Notes: generated by a model from the sequence alone, not told the origin. A stretch of DNA of 64,000 bases from Bolinopsis microptera (GCF_026151205.1 NC_087081.1:16170837-16234836); one strand, 5' to 3'; shown: positions 44,460 through 64,000, counted from the first letter of the stretch. Made by a program: numbers and translations.

Positions 44460-45040
44460 TACAAAAAATGGTGATCGGAGTTGGACTTTCTGTACCAAAC
44501 TGTACCATGGTACAATATTTGACGAAAGTCGATTATCTCGAGATCTATAAGACGGATAATCTGAGCGAGTTTGGGCGAATTTCTATGTGCCAAACTTGAG
44601 ATATGACTTCAAACACAAGTAAATATTTCAAATTGGCGGTTTCTAGCGGTACGCAGGCATATATTTCGAGATCTGAATGATAGAATTTTTTAAAACTTTC
44701 CTGATAGTTACATGGCTATAAGACGGATAATCTGAGCAAGTTTGGGCGAATTTCTATGTGCCAAACTAAATATATATCTGTGTTCCGCTAGAAACCGCCA
44801 ATTTGGAGATATTTTCTTGTGTTTGAAGTCATATCTCCATTTTGGCATATAGAAATTCTCCCAAACTCTTACTCATTATCTGTCATATAGCCATCTAACT
44901 ATCTGGAAAGTTTAAAGAAAATCTATCAATCAGATCTTGAGAAAATCGAAAATGTATTCTAAGTTATTCACTAAAACATTCGATTTTCGACCATTCCATA
45001 TGGTACAGTTTTGTCGAAAGTCCTTCTGGGTGATCGGAAG
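44460..45040. mobile_element. fold-back element, family also at 59.8-60.6 kb
   Basis: Left end ATGGTGATCGGAGTTGGACTTTC and right end GAAAGTCCTTCTGGGTGATCGG are inverted. Internal inverted blocks include TTTGGGCGAATTTCTATGTGCC and the GTTTCTAGCGG/CCGCTAGAAAC pair. Related sequence flanks the 60206-60533 MITE. Confidence 0.65.
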
Positions 45041-45311
45041 TTATCAACTAAACTGTAAGGCGCGACGACATTTTATTGATCTAAGTACATTAGCCTATGG
45101 TTAACTCTGCCAGCTAGTCGCGCGTGCGCGCCACACCATAAGTAGAATGTTTTGAGTTTTTGGAGCCTTAGGACGTCCGCCAAAATCGCACATTTTCAGA
45201 CCACCCTCCCCTTGTCTGGGAGTGTCCGAATTTTCAAAACCTCTCCCAGGTTCCCAGCTACTTTAAAGACTTGCTCTAACCAGAGCCCTCTCGCTTGCAG
45301 TTGGCAGTAGC

Positions 45312-45425
45312 GCGCAACTTGTCATACGTTGTATGACCCGCCGCGCACGAAGTGCGCGGCTCCCCCTGTATCGTCAGGACGATAAAGTGAAACGACCGTA
45401 GGAGTCGCAACGTGATACAACGCGC
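45312..45425. repeat. dispersed GC-rich repeat abutting the LINE tail
   Basis: Contains GTCATACGTTGTATGAC, GCGCGGCTCCCCCTGTATCG and a GTGATACAACG end. A second copy at 47922-47995 lies on the other side of the LINE. An inverted copy is at about 22838-22945, and the last part recurs at 48629-48647. Confidence 0.7.
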
Positions 45426-45434
45426 AACCGTGTC

Positions 45435-47878
45435 AGTAAAGTAAAGTAAAGTAAAAATTATGGCATAACATCATCACACATGTCTACAATTAAAGTATCA
45501 AAACACTACATGGAAAAATATAAATATCTTACCACCAAAATTAAAAAAATATTATATATATATATATATATAACTCTAAAACTCTGGTCACAAGAGCAAC
45601 TGCCTAAACGTGCAGAAGTGAAAACAAATAAATAAAATACTAGCAATCCTTTAAATTCGCAATAAATAAGTTCGTTCAATGTCATTATATAATTCTAAAA
45701 CCACATATATGTGACCAGTAAATAATTTAATTGGTCTATAGACTACTGTATGAAATTCTCAATATAAACTTTTAAACAATAATAAATTAATTAAAAAACA
45801 CACAACAACCTTTGGTGTGTAAGAATGATTAAACAGCCTCATTTTGACACAAAATATCTTCATAATATTATAGTATATGCTATAATATTAGAACTGTTAA
45901 GTTGAGTTCAGGTAACAGAATTTAACTGTAATAGAACCTCTGCTGTGTTATCCACTGTTGAGATGTAGCCATATCTTCGTCCGGTCTAACATTGACCCCG
46001 GCTCATGAAATATATGCTTCGTCCGGTCTAACATTGAACCCGGCTCACTAATCATAGGGATGGTGTAGTTATGGTAGTTGGAATATAATCAACTGTTTAA
46101 AGTTTTATCTCTATTCGAAGGAATTCTTCTGCATCCTTTGTTATTTCCAGTGCTAGATCAAAGAACTCACGAAGTCTGCTCCATGATATCAACATTGAGT
46201 TCCCACCATAGCCTTGGTTTTTGATGTTGTGGAAAGGGTGTCTTTCAAGAAGCTCACTCATTTTGTTCCTTTTATCTGCTTGTACATCAGGACAGTCGGT
46301 AAGCAGGTGAAGTGAATTTTGAGCCCCTCGCCTACAATCACACAGTGGAGAATCAAATTTACTGCTTTTGAAGCGATGAAGAAATTCATTCATTATGTTG
46401 TTCGGATAGAACAAGCTTAGAAACAAGGTTTCAAGTTGCCTTGATGTTTTGGGCGGAAACTTGAGCTTTGTGGCGCTCACTGTAGGTGCCTCTGTATACC
46501 CTTCCAGCTGGTATTGGCTGTTTATGGACGATTGCCAAAGCTGTTCACTGTAATGTTTCATCACTGATTTACTGTAGCTGCATCCTTTTATTGATAGACT
46601 GGTGAGTTTTTCTAGATCATGGTTATTTATGATTTTTAGATCCTCATTAGTGAAGTGTTCAGGAAGTATCGAAGATTTCCACAATAGAAACTGAAATACA
46701 TCTTTTACTTTTCCAGTTAGTGCGCTGTAACTGCCTGATTTCATTTGGTCATCAATAAGGTGTTTCAGTGGATCCTCTTTATTCGGGAATATATTCAGTT
46801 TAAGGATGTGCTTCACTGAGTTCACTTTGTTTGATATGTTGAGTGGCAACACACCAAGTATCATTTCAGCTGTAGTTAGTCTTACATTGAACACTGCACC
46901 CAAAGCTGCTTTTATAGTCCTATACCAAGCGCTTTCAATTTCTTTGATACTTCTATTATTGATCCAGACAGTTCCAGCATAGTGGATCCGTGAATATATG
47001 AGAACTTCAATTAGCCTTACAATGACATGTTGTCTGAATCCCCAGTTGCGGTTTGTATACTTGCATATTGTAGCCCACCGACCAAGTATCTTTCTGTTAA
47101 TATCCTTTGCGTGCTCGATGTAGGTGAGCTTTCTATCCATTATCAAGCCTAGTACTTTGGTCTTTTCGACGAATTTGATCTCGTTGCTACCAAGACGAAA
47201 TGACAACGGAAGAAGCGTTTCATCGTTTTCTGCAGTTCCGAATCCAATTAGTTCAGTTTTTCCGGGATCGCAGTTTATTATCATTCTCCATGTTATACTC
47301 CATTTATAGATAGCATAACATGTCATCTGTAGATTGAGAAGACACTGGTGTGTTGTTTCACCTCTGACCCTTAATGTTCCATCATCCGCAAACTTGAAAA
47401 CCCCTATATCTGGGTTGAGGGTGAGATCCTGTGCAAGGTCATGCAAAAAGAATTTGAATAGAATTGGAGACAATGCTGAACCTTGTGGTAGTCCAAATTC
47501 TCTACATGCTGTAATGAAGCCAGTATAGTTGTTGAATACAAGACGAACTTTTCTGTTGAAGAGAAAGCTGTTTATAAGTCTCCACATACTTCCGGATACT
47601 CCAAAGTCGGACAACTTTTTCATGAGACCTTTTTTCCAAACACTATCAAAAGCTTTTTCAAAATCTATAAAGAGACAGATGACCGTGTATTTCTTCTGAA
47701 GATGACTACGAACATCATTATCCAGTCTGTTTAGATAACGAACAGTGTTGCGCTTTTTTGTGAACCCTTCTTGATACTCATCGCTTAGGCCCTTCTTTCT
47801 AAGGTGCTCTTCTAATCTATTAGCAATTATTTGTTCAAATACCTTACCAATATAGGATGTTATAGAGATCGGTTTTAA
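45435..47878 (-). mobile_element. 5'-truncated non-LTR retrotransposon (LINE)
   Basis: Minus-strand element with an open reverse transcriptase reading to the stop at 46097. It ends in a (TTTAC)n tail (GTAAAGTAAAGTAAAG on the plus strand at about 45437-45453). The 5' end is lost at about 47878. GC-rich repeat copies lie on both sides, so it probably inserted into or beside that repeat. Confidence 0.85.
46097..47875 (-). pseudogene. LINE reverse transcriptase, N-terminally truncated
   Basis: About 590 codons remain open, the first about 85 upstream of the first internal ATG (47623). RT landmarks in order: PISITSYIGKVFEQIIANRL, GFTKKRNT, CLFIDFEKAFDSVW, GLPQGSALSPILF and FADDGT (the FADD catalytic box). 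A C-terminal Cys/His segment CDCRRGAQNSLHLLTDCPD follows. The endonuclease domain is absent. The order and the GLPQGSxLSPxLF form fit the Jockey/CR1/I group. The reading is intact over its remaining length, which suggests a fairly young insertion. Confidence 0.88.
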
Positions 47879-48704
47879 TTAACTACAACTTTATTAAAAA
47901 ATTTCAAATAAATTCAAAAAGCGCGGCTCCCCCTGTATCGTAGAAACTCTACACCAAAGTGAAACGACCACGGGGGTCACGACGTGATACAAAAATTCAA
48001 TATGAAAATTCAATAAAAATCTTAGTAAGTTAAGTCAAATTTTATTCTTTTCGTGATATATGATAAATGTCATTGCCTCACTGTATCTTTGACCTAAATG
48101 GAATCTCCAACGGGTCAGCGTTATTCAGACTCAGTTACATATCTTAGAAAGCGCTTGCGCTTTGAGGTATTAAAGACAACAGTTATTTCGATAAGGGGGG
48201 ACAGAGGGCCCAAGTTGCGACATAAACCAGACAATATTGAAGATTTAGATTTAAATATTGAGCCCTTTGGCTAGAGAATACTTTTTTTTGATATTTTGGA
48301 CAGTTTTTAATATTGGTAATGTTAATGAATTGTAATTTATTGATATGTAATATTTAGGCCCGTGGCCAGTTACTTTTCTGCTGTCTTTGACCTTACTGGG
48401 CTGCGCTCAGCCAGTCATTCCGCCAAATCTTTATATGTTTATGAAAATAATAGCCTGTGGTCCCCATGTAATCTTTGACCTAATTTTCTAGACATTCTAT
48501 CAGCTAACTTTTGCTTCTCTTCCCATTCCACCTGTTGTTGATACTGTAATAACTTCGCTATTAAAGTACACATTTAACTTTATACCCCCAAACGAGTCGG
48601 AGTATCCATGGATACTCCGACTCGTTTGGGGGTCACGACGTGATACAAATAGTGCAAGTGTTGAGTTAAGTCTCATTAACGTTTTCCTAGCCTTCATTGT
48701 TCAT
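47879..48704. repeat. repeat-rich spacer with a 48-bp perfect palindrome
   Basis: A dispersed GC-rich repeat lies at 47922-47995. A perfect 48-bp palindrome spans 48585-48632 (arm CCCCCAAACGAGTCGGAGTA plus TCCA), followed directly by the GTCACGACGTGATACAA end of the same dispersed repeat. No gene is seen. Confidence 0.75.
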
Positions 48705-48705
48705 A

Positions 48706-49084
48706 AGGGGTCGTTCACATATTACGTAATCAATATTTTGGCAATTTTTACCCCCCCCCCTCTGCAATCAACCGGGGGGGGGGGGGGGGGGTTCAAGACC
48801 GAACCCCCTATATTACGTAATCAAGGTTTGACCCCCCCCCGTAATCAAGACCAAACCCCCCTCCTATATTAAGTAATCAAGATTAGACACACCCCCCCCC
48901 CCCCCCCCATCGCAAAGCACTTACTAAACGAAAATTGGTTTAAAAAACGAAAATTTTGATTACGTAATCAACGACCAAAACCCCCCCCCCCCCCCCGTAA
49001 TCAACCGTAAGCATTTGAAACCCCCCGGCCCCCCTCGGCTGATTACGTAATATAATATAATAATATAATATGTGAATGACCCCT
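48706..49084. mobile_element. MITE with C/G-homopolymer core
   Basis: Ends are inverted: AGGGGTCGTTCACATATTAC at the left and ATATGTGAATGACCCCT at the right, each with TTACGTAATC nearby. The interior has long C and G runs and several GTAATCAA blocks. There is no coding capacity. Confidence 0.75.
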
Positions 49085-49584
49085 AAATCATGATGCATGA
49101 TGTGCAGATGCATTGCCTATATAGTCATTGTAGATATTCCCAGGAAACCTTACTGTTAGGGGCCTAACTTCGGAAGTAAAAGAGATAGAAACGTCCGGTT
49201 TTCAACAAAATGTCCGTCTCGTAAAACTAAAGTAGCCAAATTCAAAACAATGTAGATTTTGAATTATCGCGAAAAGTTTGATTTTGGGCTAAATAAAAGA
49301 TCGCAGCTTTTAAACTTTGCGAAGTAATGTCGTTGTCATGACTCCAGATTGTAATTCACGCGAGCGAGCGAGCGATCATGCAGTGAACGTTACGTCACGC
49401 GCGCTGACACACGTGCCATCGAAAAACAACCACCTCTAGTACCACGGCCAGCCGGTAAGCTTTTCTGGGTATAAATTTTGTTCTGTGAATGAGGCCTTTG
49501 GTCTACAAGCTCAATTGGTTAAATCTCGGCTCACCTTCCCCAGATTATATATTGAGTTTTCACACTTTTTTAATTCCAGGAGCA

Positions 49585-50597
49585 ATGTCAAAATCTTCAG
49601 TAACTAGGGTTGCTCTTGGACCCATGGAAATGGGAAAACGGATGAACTTTGAAGATAGTGAAGCCTTTCTCAAAAAGTTTCAGGAGTTTGGGCATACTGA
49701 ATTAGACACAGCCTACATGTATGCTGGCGGAGCAGATGGAGGTGCAAATGGGGGACTCACTGAGGAGTTTATGGGTAAAATTGATACTGTAAATGGTTTA
49801 AATGTTGCTACAAAAGTAAATCCAGCTGGTGGCAAAATGTTTCCTCCGAAAAGTGTCAGGCATCAACTTGAGACATCTATGAAAAAGTTAAATACTGAGT
49901 GTGTTGATTTGTTCTATTTACATTGGCCCTGCATGGATGTTAATCATTAATATCGAGGATACTCTTTGCGAAGTCAACAATCTCCACAAGGAAGGGAAAT
50001 TCCAGAGATTTGGTCTGTCTAATTTCATATCATGGCAAGTGGCTGAAGTTCAGCAAATCTGCATACACAATGGGTACATTCAACCAACTGTATATCAAGG
50101 AATGTACAACTGTCTCACAAGGTTGGTAGAAAAAGAACTTTTCCCGTGTCTTCAAAAGTATGGAATGAGCTTCTACTCTGGCTGGTGGTATACTTACAGG
50201 TAAACACATTAGAGATGAAAATCCAGAGAAGGTGAGTGAACCAGGAAGATTTGCAGGAAAGGCATGGGGAAAAGCTTACAAAAATAGATTCTGGAGGGAT
50301 AAGTATTTTGATGCTCTTGATATCATACAAGATGCCTGTAAAAAGGAAGGAGTTGCTGTAACATTGCATCTGCAGCGTTGAGGTGGGTCACACACCACTC
50401 TGCTTTAACAGGAGACAATAATGATGCTATTATTGTGGGTGCAAGTAATATCTCTCATTTGGTTTCTAATCTTGATTTTTTTGAAAGAGGGACCACTTCC
50501 AGTTTCGGTTGTTGATGCTATTGAGCAGGGGCATGAGCTTACAAAAGGCCATGGTCCCAACTATTTTAGAAACGTAAACATGCCACATGCTGTATGA
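49585..50597 (+). pseudogene. processed pseudogene of an AKR7-type aldo-keto reductase
   Basis: Intronless and broken by several frameshifts. Reading across frames gives an almost full-length AKR7 (aflatoxin aldehyde reductase) order: RVALGPMEMG, ELDTAYMYAGG, VATKVNPAGGK, CVDLFYLHWP (49585-49950); KFQRFGLSNFISWQVAE and PTVYQGMYN (to about 50175); GGILTGKHIRDENPE and KNRFWRDKYFDAL (to 50382); then ALRWVTHHSAL, VGASNISHLVSNL, and after another shift ELTKGHGPNYFRN with a TGA at 50597. The family is NADPH-dependent, and Asp/Tyr/Lys/His catalytic neighbourhoods are partly visible. At least four frame changes rule out a functional gene unless the sequence is faulty. AATAAA lies about 170 bp past the stop. 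The lack of introns suggests retroposition; no clean poly-A tail or target duplication was found. Confidence 0.85.
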
Positions 50598-51703
50598 AGT
50601 GCTAAGTATGCAAGTTTAAGATGTATACTATGTCAAGAAATGTGAAATCATATTAATTTTTTTTTATGATTCGATTGGTTTGTTCAAAAGTTTTAATCTG
50701 TTTTAAAGATGGTATGCTATTGTTTTATATGCTATTTTTTAGCTGAAAATTGTAATTTATAAATTGTAAATGAATAAATTGTAAAAATATTATTTTTTCC
50801 TAATCTTTGATGTTTTATTGCCGGGTAAGGTATTACCGTATATTATTTTTTCCTTAGAACAATAATTTGCAAGTTATTGTTAGGAAAATAGATTTATTGT
50901 TTTGAGTTTCACCACTATTAAAATTGCACAACTCACTGATCATACAAATTTTATTGAAATGTCGTCAACCTGTTTGTCATTGGTATGGCAGCTAGCAGCT
51001 CTTTCTATAAATAAACGATGGTTCCCCTACTGTCAATCACATCAGACTGATGTTTCTGATTAGATTTCAGCACATCATTGTATCAGCGCAATGAAAATAG
51101 TTACGCCAAGGCATCCAAGACAACTTGAGTTTGTGCAGCTTAGCTGTCCTGAGGTGTAGCACGTGTGTTGTTTTGAGAACACACCTGTTCAATAGTTTTT
51201 GTGTCTTGATGCTGACTTTTATTAACAAGAGATACTTTAATTTTTTCCCACATTAACAGGAACTTAAGTTTTATAGAACAGTCCCACTCAGAATTGATTT
51301 CGCCTGGGATTTGTTTCTAGCTTGGTGACCATAAGGTGCAACCTGATAGAAACAAGAAACCATGCAATTGTTCCTCCCATAGTATATACCAGTCATCACT
51401 GGCAGCGCCATTAGTGCTACCTTTTAAACCGATCGGTTGGCTAACAGATAGCACTTTAAGTAGAAAGTACAGATTCGTTTCTTGCAAACTGAATTTACTT
51501 CATTTAGTGCCAGACTTAAATAATCAAGTTTATGTAAAATTGTTAGATTCTCGGATTTGACGGTCTATCCTCTCTTACCGTTACTATTTGGATGCTTTTT
51601 GTATGAAATTAAATGCTCTGACCTCAGCTGTCATAGTGACTATGTTTGACAGTACATTTTGCTCTTAGGAGGATAGTTGTTGTCATGGTTACCAAGTCAG
51701 ACC
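50598..51703. other. intergenic, AT-rich
   Basis: Nothing coding is supported between the AKR7 pseudogene and the next predicted exon. The promoter of the downstream gene may lie at the right end. Confidence 0.5.
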
Positions 51704-59014
<7,311 letters not shown>

Positions 59015-59215
59015 CGTCATAACACGTGTTATGACGTCACAATTACAGATTTAGATATAACATGATACAACCAGTGGAAATATGGGATATTTATTAGGAA
59101 TACACGTGGTGTGACGTCATAACACGTGTTATGACGTCACACCACGTGTTATGACGTCACAATTACAGATTTAGATATAACATGATGCAACCAGTGGAAA
59201 TACGGGTTATTTAAT

Positions 59216-60197
59216 AGGAATGTACTTGAACCAATACGAAACTATTTAGTGTGTGCATTAGTTTTATATGTGTTAAAGTATCCAATAGGTTAGATACGGT
59301 CAGTATCTGCCTATTTAGAAACACAGTATGTTTTTCCACACTGCAAACTTCACCAGAATTTTAATGTTTGGCAACAGGATACAAACAAGTGTTGATAGTA
59401 TATATTGCCGAATTTGTTTATATTACCAAATACTCCAAAGGGTGATTATAAATTCCAATTAACATATGCAAATTTGCCGCCCTGGACGCCATATTACAAG
59501 GTCACTACATTTTACTTAACACTTTTAATACACCTACCAGCCTTCCATCTTGTAACTGATTTAGAGAATACCATCAGAGTGGTGCCCTAGCCAGTATCCA
59601 GATAGTCCCGACACATGGACATTGGACAGTTGTCCACAAACATCTTATGACATCATATGACCACATAACAGTACACAGACACTGGATTAAGCAGGGTTCA
59701 CATCAGCACAAGCACGGTTGATTCACATCATCGCACGCGAATTTCAATCAACTAATTACCAACATTGAATGGTATATATTGTTTCTATTTGTTCCGTGAA
59801 ACAATATTTTAAATGCGGTAAATTTTCTCAAAACTGGAATAAATGATTTCTATCTAACTTTGCAGATAGTAAGATGATTTCTATTTGCCAAATTTTTGAA
59901 ACACAAAAAATATCTCTAAATCAAATAATTGTAAGTGATATCTCAAATTTTACACATTAGTAACTTGCACATATTGTCAGTTTTATACTAATCTTACTAT
60001 CTGAGAAGTTTGTAGAAAATCGTATGGTATGATCTGTACATAATTGCATGCGTTCCGTAGAATTCGCAGATCTGGAGATATTTTGCTTGCGTTTGAAGTG
60101 ATATCTCAAATTTGGCCAATATAAATTTACCCAAACTTGCAGATATTGCTAATATTATACTTATTTTATTATCTGGAAATTCTGAACGAAATCTTAT
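59216..60197. other. spacer and left part of a fold-back element
   Basis: No gene is supported. From about 59870 the sequence (ATATCTCAAATTT, GTTTGAAGTGATATC) belongs to the family at 44460-45040 and resumes after the MITE at 60542. Confidence 0.55.
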
Positions 60198-60205
60198 GGC
60201 AGGAT

Positions 60206-60533
60206 GGGGGGGTACCAATGGCATAAATGGCATAATGGAGAATTGGCCAATAAAAATTTCCATTTATGCCATAAAACGTATGCCATTTATGCCATTTTTG
60301 ATATAATACATTTCTAGTTTATTTATTTGTCATATGAATCTTTAATGATCATTCCAAGCGTTATAAAGCATGAAACATGTCTCTTATTCAAGTACTAATA
60401 ATAATTTGCGAATTTAAAGTCAAATATGAAGACCTAAATTCATGGCATAAATGGAGAATTGGCCAATAAAAATTTCCATTTATGCCATAAAACGTATGCC
60501 ATTTATGCCATTTTATGCCATTGGTACCCCCCC
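60206..60533. mobile_element. hAT-type MITE with 8-bp target duplication
   Basis: GGCAGGAT flanks both ends (60198-60205 and 60534-60541). TIRs are GGGGGGGTACCAATGGCATA and its complement. Internal repeats GAGAATTGGCCAATAAAAAT and ATGCCATAAAACGTATGCCA occur twice in the same orientation. There is no ORF. Confidence 0.88.
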
Positions 60534-60541
60534 GGCAGGAT

Positions 60542-62200
60542 CTGGGAGAAATTGTTCTGAGTAGTTGTTTAAAACTTCTAATAAAAAATATTCAATGTAG
60601 CGCGCGAAGACATTTTACTGATAAAAACAATATTGCTCTTGTTTACTGTAATGGAAATTGTGGCGGCGCGCGCACGTAATGCGCAAATACAACGATAAAT
60701 GATTAGCATAAAGGTTAAATTAAACATTAAATTGATTTATAATTGCATATTTTATACAAGAGAAACGCTTATTTCGGACGTGAGGAGAGTTAGGACTCCT
60801 CCAATTATGACAATGGCCAATAACTGTTCAACTGATTCTGCATATACTTCATACTCACGACTTTCTTTCAATTATACTTCTTAGATTAATTTAGTTTCTA
60901 TGACTATATAATATAATACTACATAATGATGCATATCAGTTTACTCACAGAACTCGATTACATATATTAATTAAGAGTCCCAAATTTGCGATAAAACTGC
61001 AAACGAAACTTATCATCACACATTTATCAGTTTCCATGTTTTGATGTACTAACTCAATCGCTATAGGGTTATAGCAGCTATAGGTTCACTCATCAAATTA
61101 ATTATCAAATAAACTGATAATGAATTTGTTTGTTCTATGTCCAATTTCATATCACATATACTCTGGAAACTCAGAAACTAGAAAAGTTTTATTTTTCAAA
61201 CATTGAACCACTGTTATGTATAGTAATGAGTAATGGTGATCCGATAATGTCGTGCAGTTGGGATGGCATTGATATCAATTGTATGTTTGGCACATTTGAT
61301 TTAAAAGTATTTTTAGATTTAATAACAAATAAGTTGATGTACTGGTTTTTGGTAAGTGTACTTGTCAGAAATATTCATGACTGACGCCGCGCAGTGCGTG
61401 TACAATAAACTGATTTGGATAGAGAAAATAACTTTGCAAACAAATAATCTGCCAACGCGCGCTCAGCATTGGCGGCAAGAAATGATCTAACGCGCTATTC
61501 TTCGAGGACCATTCTGACCATCACAACCAAATTGAAACCACTCACAGCTTGACATATTGTTGAAAGGTCGTCGTCATGTTGAGGTTCGACGAACTTCCGA
61601 CCCTGATCTCCTTGCATGCTATACCGTTATGAATGGCGATTGTTTTCACCATGCCTGATCAAATTCCCCATGAAGTAATGGGCTAATGACGAGCCTTTGT
61701 TCCCTGCCAACATTCCATTAACTAGTGCTGTCTGCGACCGTAATTCGATTATTTCATTACCCACTGATCGCCGTGCTCAATTCATTGTAATCCAAATTCC
61801 TGAGGGTTCTGGATGGTTCGTGATTATGTTGGGAGAGTAACGGCAAAATACCGTGGTCCGTAACTGTGTCGGTGCTTTAAAAGTAGGTCAACAATTTGCC
61901 ATCATCAGTAAGGATTATTTCTGTAAAGTTTGCTCAGTTGGGCTATAAAATGGCCAACATCAGAACCATTCCGGATTGAGGTAGATCTGGAGCCAGCTTA
62001 TTCATAATCGTTCCGAAATTTATCGTGATTTTAATCACTGCAGCATATCTGGGGCCTTTATTACGATTAGCCTTTCTTTAAGGGTATTTTGCCTTCGACC
62101 ATGACATAACTAAATATTCCGAAATTTGGTTAGCCTAGACGTTCAATAGTTGACACTGTTACTCGATTATTCGTTTTCTGCTAAAGTGCTCAAGATATCG
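60542..62200. other. intergenic, no supported gene
   Basis: Remainder of the fold-back family to about 60560, then AT-rich DNA. A short plus ORF at 61130-61384 is not supported by splice or domain evidence. Confidence 0.5.
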
Positions 62201-62224
62201 TTAGTTTTTACCTCGTTCGTTAAC

Positions 62225-62345
62225 TCCGTGAACATTCCTTTTTATAAGGGGTGATGTTATTCCGTTAAACCATGAGAGTCCAAGTATGAAGTCATCCTTA
62301 TCAATCAAAATTTACCTAGTTTCCCATCAACCTCCCACGTCTTTC
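62225..62345 (-). pseudogene. retropepsin-like scrap of a Gypsy-type retrotransposon
   Basis: The minus strand reads DKDDFILGLSWFNGITSP, resembling the C-terminal motif of Ty3/Gypsy aspartic proteases (D-x-ILG-x-x-W-L). Flanking sequence is too decayed to extend the reading. No LTR is identified. Confidence 0.35.
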
Positions 62346-64000
62346 CATTCCTGTTCTGACTCATTGCAAACCCTGCTCGCTTGAGGCGCAATGAGATTAA
62401 CACCACTAAGATCTCAGTAGGTGTCATTTAAAACTTAGGCTGGTTCTCTTTGTAATTCCGCATTCACTCAACCTTAACTTGTTGGTGACTGTCGCGGACG
62501 CCCCTCACTTTATCTCCATCTCGCGCCATTTTCAGCCACGGCACCTTCCTTCTCAAGGATCAATTATCAGAAAAATGCAAAAAACCAATCAAATCAACTT
62601 GTTGAAAGACGTAATTTTTTTGACGCTTCGTCTGGAAAACGTTTTCTACAAATCTCATCTCCCTTCTAGAATAACCTCTTTATTTCCAGCACACTTACAG
62701 TTTAACACCGTCTACCACGGCTCATTGTACACCATAACCGTTTAGGATCCCTGTCTCTCCCTCCCAGAGTTAGGAGAGCTAGTGGGGATAATTGTAACTG
62801 TAATCGTCGAGTGAGAGCTGGTCTCTCAGCTACTCGGTTACCTGCTCTTTTCCCTCAGCTAATCGAACCAAGACTCAGCTCCGGCTTATTATACCACTTT
62901 TATCTCAACTCTTCACCGCCATTCTCTCTATTTTCGTGAGCTCATCAACTATGACTTCACCTGACTTGACAAGGCTATTTGTACTGGCGCTTCGTCTTGT
63001 CATGATCTATTGTAAAGAATGTTACTTAAAACAGTGTTCATCACTTATTCAGACGGAGGTGATGAATTCTCGCCCATAAGATCAGATCTTGTCATAATCT
63101 CCTAACTTTTCATTTCCACCTCGGCAATTTCTTGAAATACTTTCCGTCACTATGACTGCCTAATCATTTCCACTATTTGAACATAGATCTTTTCTTGACT
63201 ACTGATTTTTAATTTGCATTTAAAACATGAAACCACGAAACATGACATCACATCTTTCAATTCGCGACGTTTTATAATCTCAGCAGTTCGTTCCAGAAAC
63301 ATCCAGACATCTCTGCATTTCCTTGTTCTTCGAAAGAACCCAGTTTTTAGCATCGATAACCCTTATCTAGTTTCTTACCGATAATAAGCCCTGTTTTAAC
63401 CTTTTCTGATAATAAAACCACCATTGCTGGGAAAACCACCATTTCTGGTATTAAAGCTCCATTTTAGGTTTAAAAAAACCCGGTACTGATCAGGTTAATA
63501 TTACGTTATGTCTTCCTCACTAGTATCTGGTATTACTGTAAGGTCTAGTTCTTATTAGATTACGATTCATAGCGTCATCTCAGATAACGCTAATTGCAGA
63601 TAAGGTAAGTGAAGGTACATCTAGTCACCACCACCACAACCGGTATAGTTTAAAATGTAATTTTCGTGATTCTCAGGTTGTTCGGAATCCGTTTATCTTC
63701 TCTTTTTAAGATTTCATTCAGAGTTCTTCAATACCTCTTTCTTCGGTTCCAATTTGATCCATTGTTAAACATTTCCATCTAGATATCTCCTTTATCTGCT
63801 TTCTAATATTATTACCAATGGACACTGGGACAGTTTATAAAGCATAATGCCTACGATTTTACGCCTTGTTGAAACATTCGAATAATTTTTCTACATATCA
63901 TGAATTTTACAATTTGCCCTGAACTCCTAATGTTCCCATGTAAATGTTCTACTTGTAGTATACAAGTATGTCTCACTGCCAAACATGACGTAAGTTCCCC
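62346..64000. other. no supported feature
   Basis: Moderately AT-rich, possibly further decayed retrotransposon sequence. No exon, RNA gene or clear repeat is supported. Confidence 0.5.

Noticed and set aside
47879-49084. Attachment sites or an origin at the palindrome and G/C runs
   Set aside because: Better explained by dispersed repeats and a MITE; nothing suggests a plasmid, phage or replication origin.

Overview
The window is nuclear DNA of an animal. Coding information lies in short exons bounded by GT-AG introns (one GC-AG), and exon phases join exactly. The genes are animal-type: a TMEM87 Golgi seven-helix protein, a PPP1R36-like regulator, a TruB-type protein and transmembrane receptors with immune-style tyrosine tails. 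Transposon remnants (hAT, LINE, an R2-like endonuclease domain, fold-back elements), AT-rich spacers, TTAGGG-type interstitial repeats and many satellites fill the rest. A non-bilaterian animal such as a cnidarian, placozoan or sponge fits best, but that is inference; no species is assigned.

Layout. 1-4 kb: the 3' seven exons of a PPP1R36-like gene (+), with two 29-bp minisatellites in its introns. 5.4-17.6 kb: a seven-exon TruB-like gene (-). Its second intron is about 10.6 kb and contains a head-to-head pair of receptor paralogues. Receptor A (7.4-10.0 kb, -) is intact in sequence, with an Ig domain, a cysteine-rich stalk, one TM helix and a tail with seven tyrosine motifs. Receptor B (12.5-16.4 kb, +) has lost the Ig domain and most of the tail, and instead carries about 61 tandem copies of a 14-residue unit containing YINM. 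A 1.4-kb inverted-repeat element sits between them. 19.1-20.6 kb: a third Ig-like single-pass receptor (-).

20.6-25 kb is repeat-rich with a retroelement endonuclease-like ORF. 26-28.5 kb: a five-exon ankyrin-repeat gene (-). 28.7-30.1 kb: a hAT element with an 8-bp target duplication, itself split by a second element carrying telomere-like repeats. 32.5-43.1 kb: a complete 17-exon TMEM87 gene (+), its introns loaded with a fold-back element, two LINE fragments and satellites. 45.4-47.9 kb: a 5'-truncated LINE (-). 49.6-50.6 kb: a frameshifted intronless AKR7 pseudogene. 51.7-59.0 kb: exons of an unrecognised gene whose large intron holds a 1.6-kb 7-bp satellite. 59-64 kb: transposon remnants and little else.

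The strongest unusual system is the receptor pair. Receptor A ends in a single YMNM motif, and receptor B appears to have amplified that terminal motif into a long array. YxNM can bind both GRB2-type and PI3K p85-type SH2 domains, so the array would be an extreme phosphotyrosine scaffold if expressed. Receptor B carries a stop codon before its TM segment and a one-base deletion inside the array, so it is either a young pseudogene, a non-functional allele or affected by assembly error. The host TruB-like gene has lost the catalytic Asp and other active-site signatures, suggesting a pseudo-enzyme.
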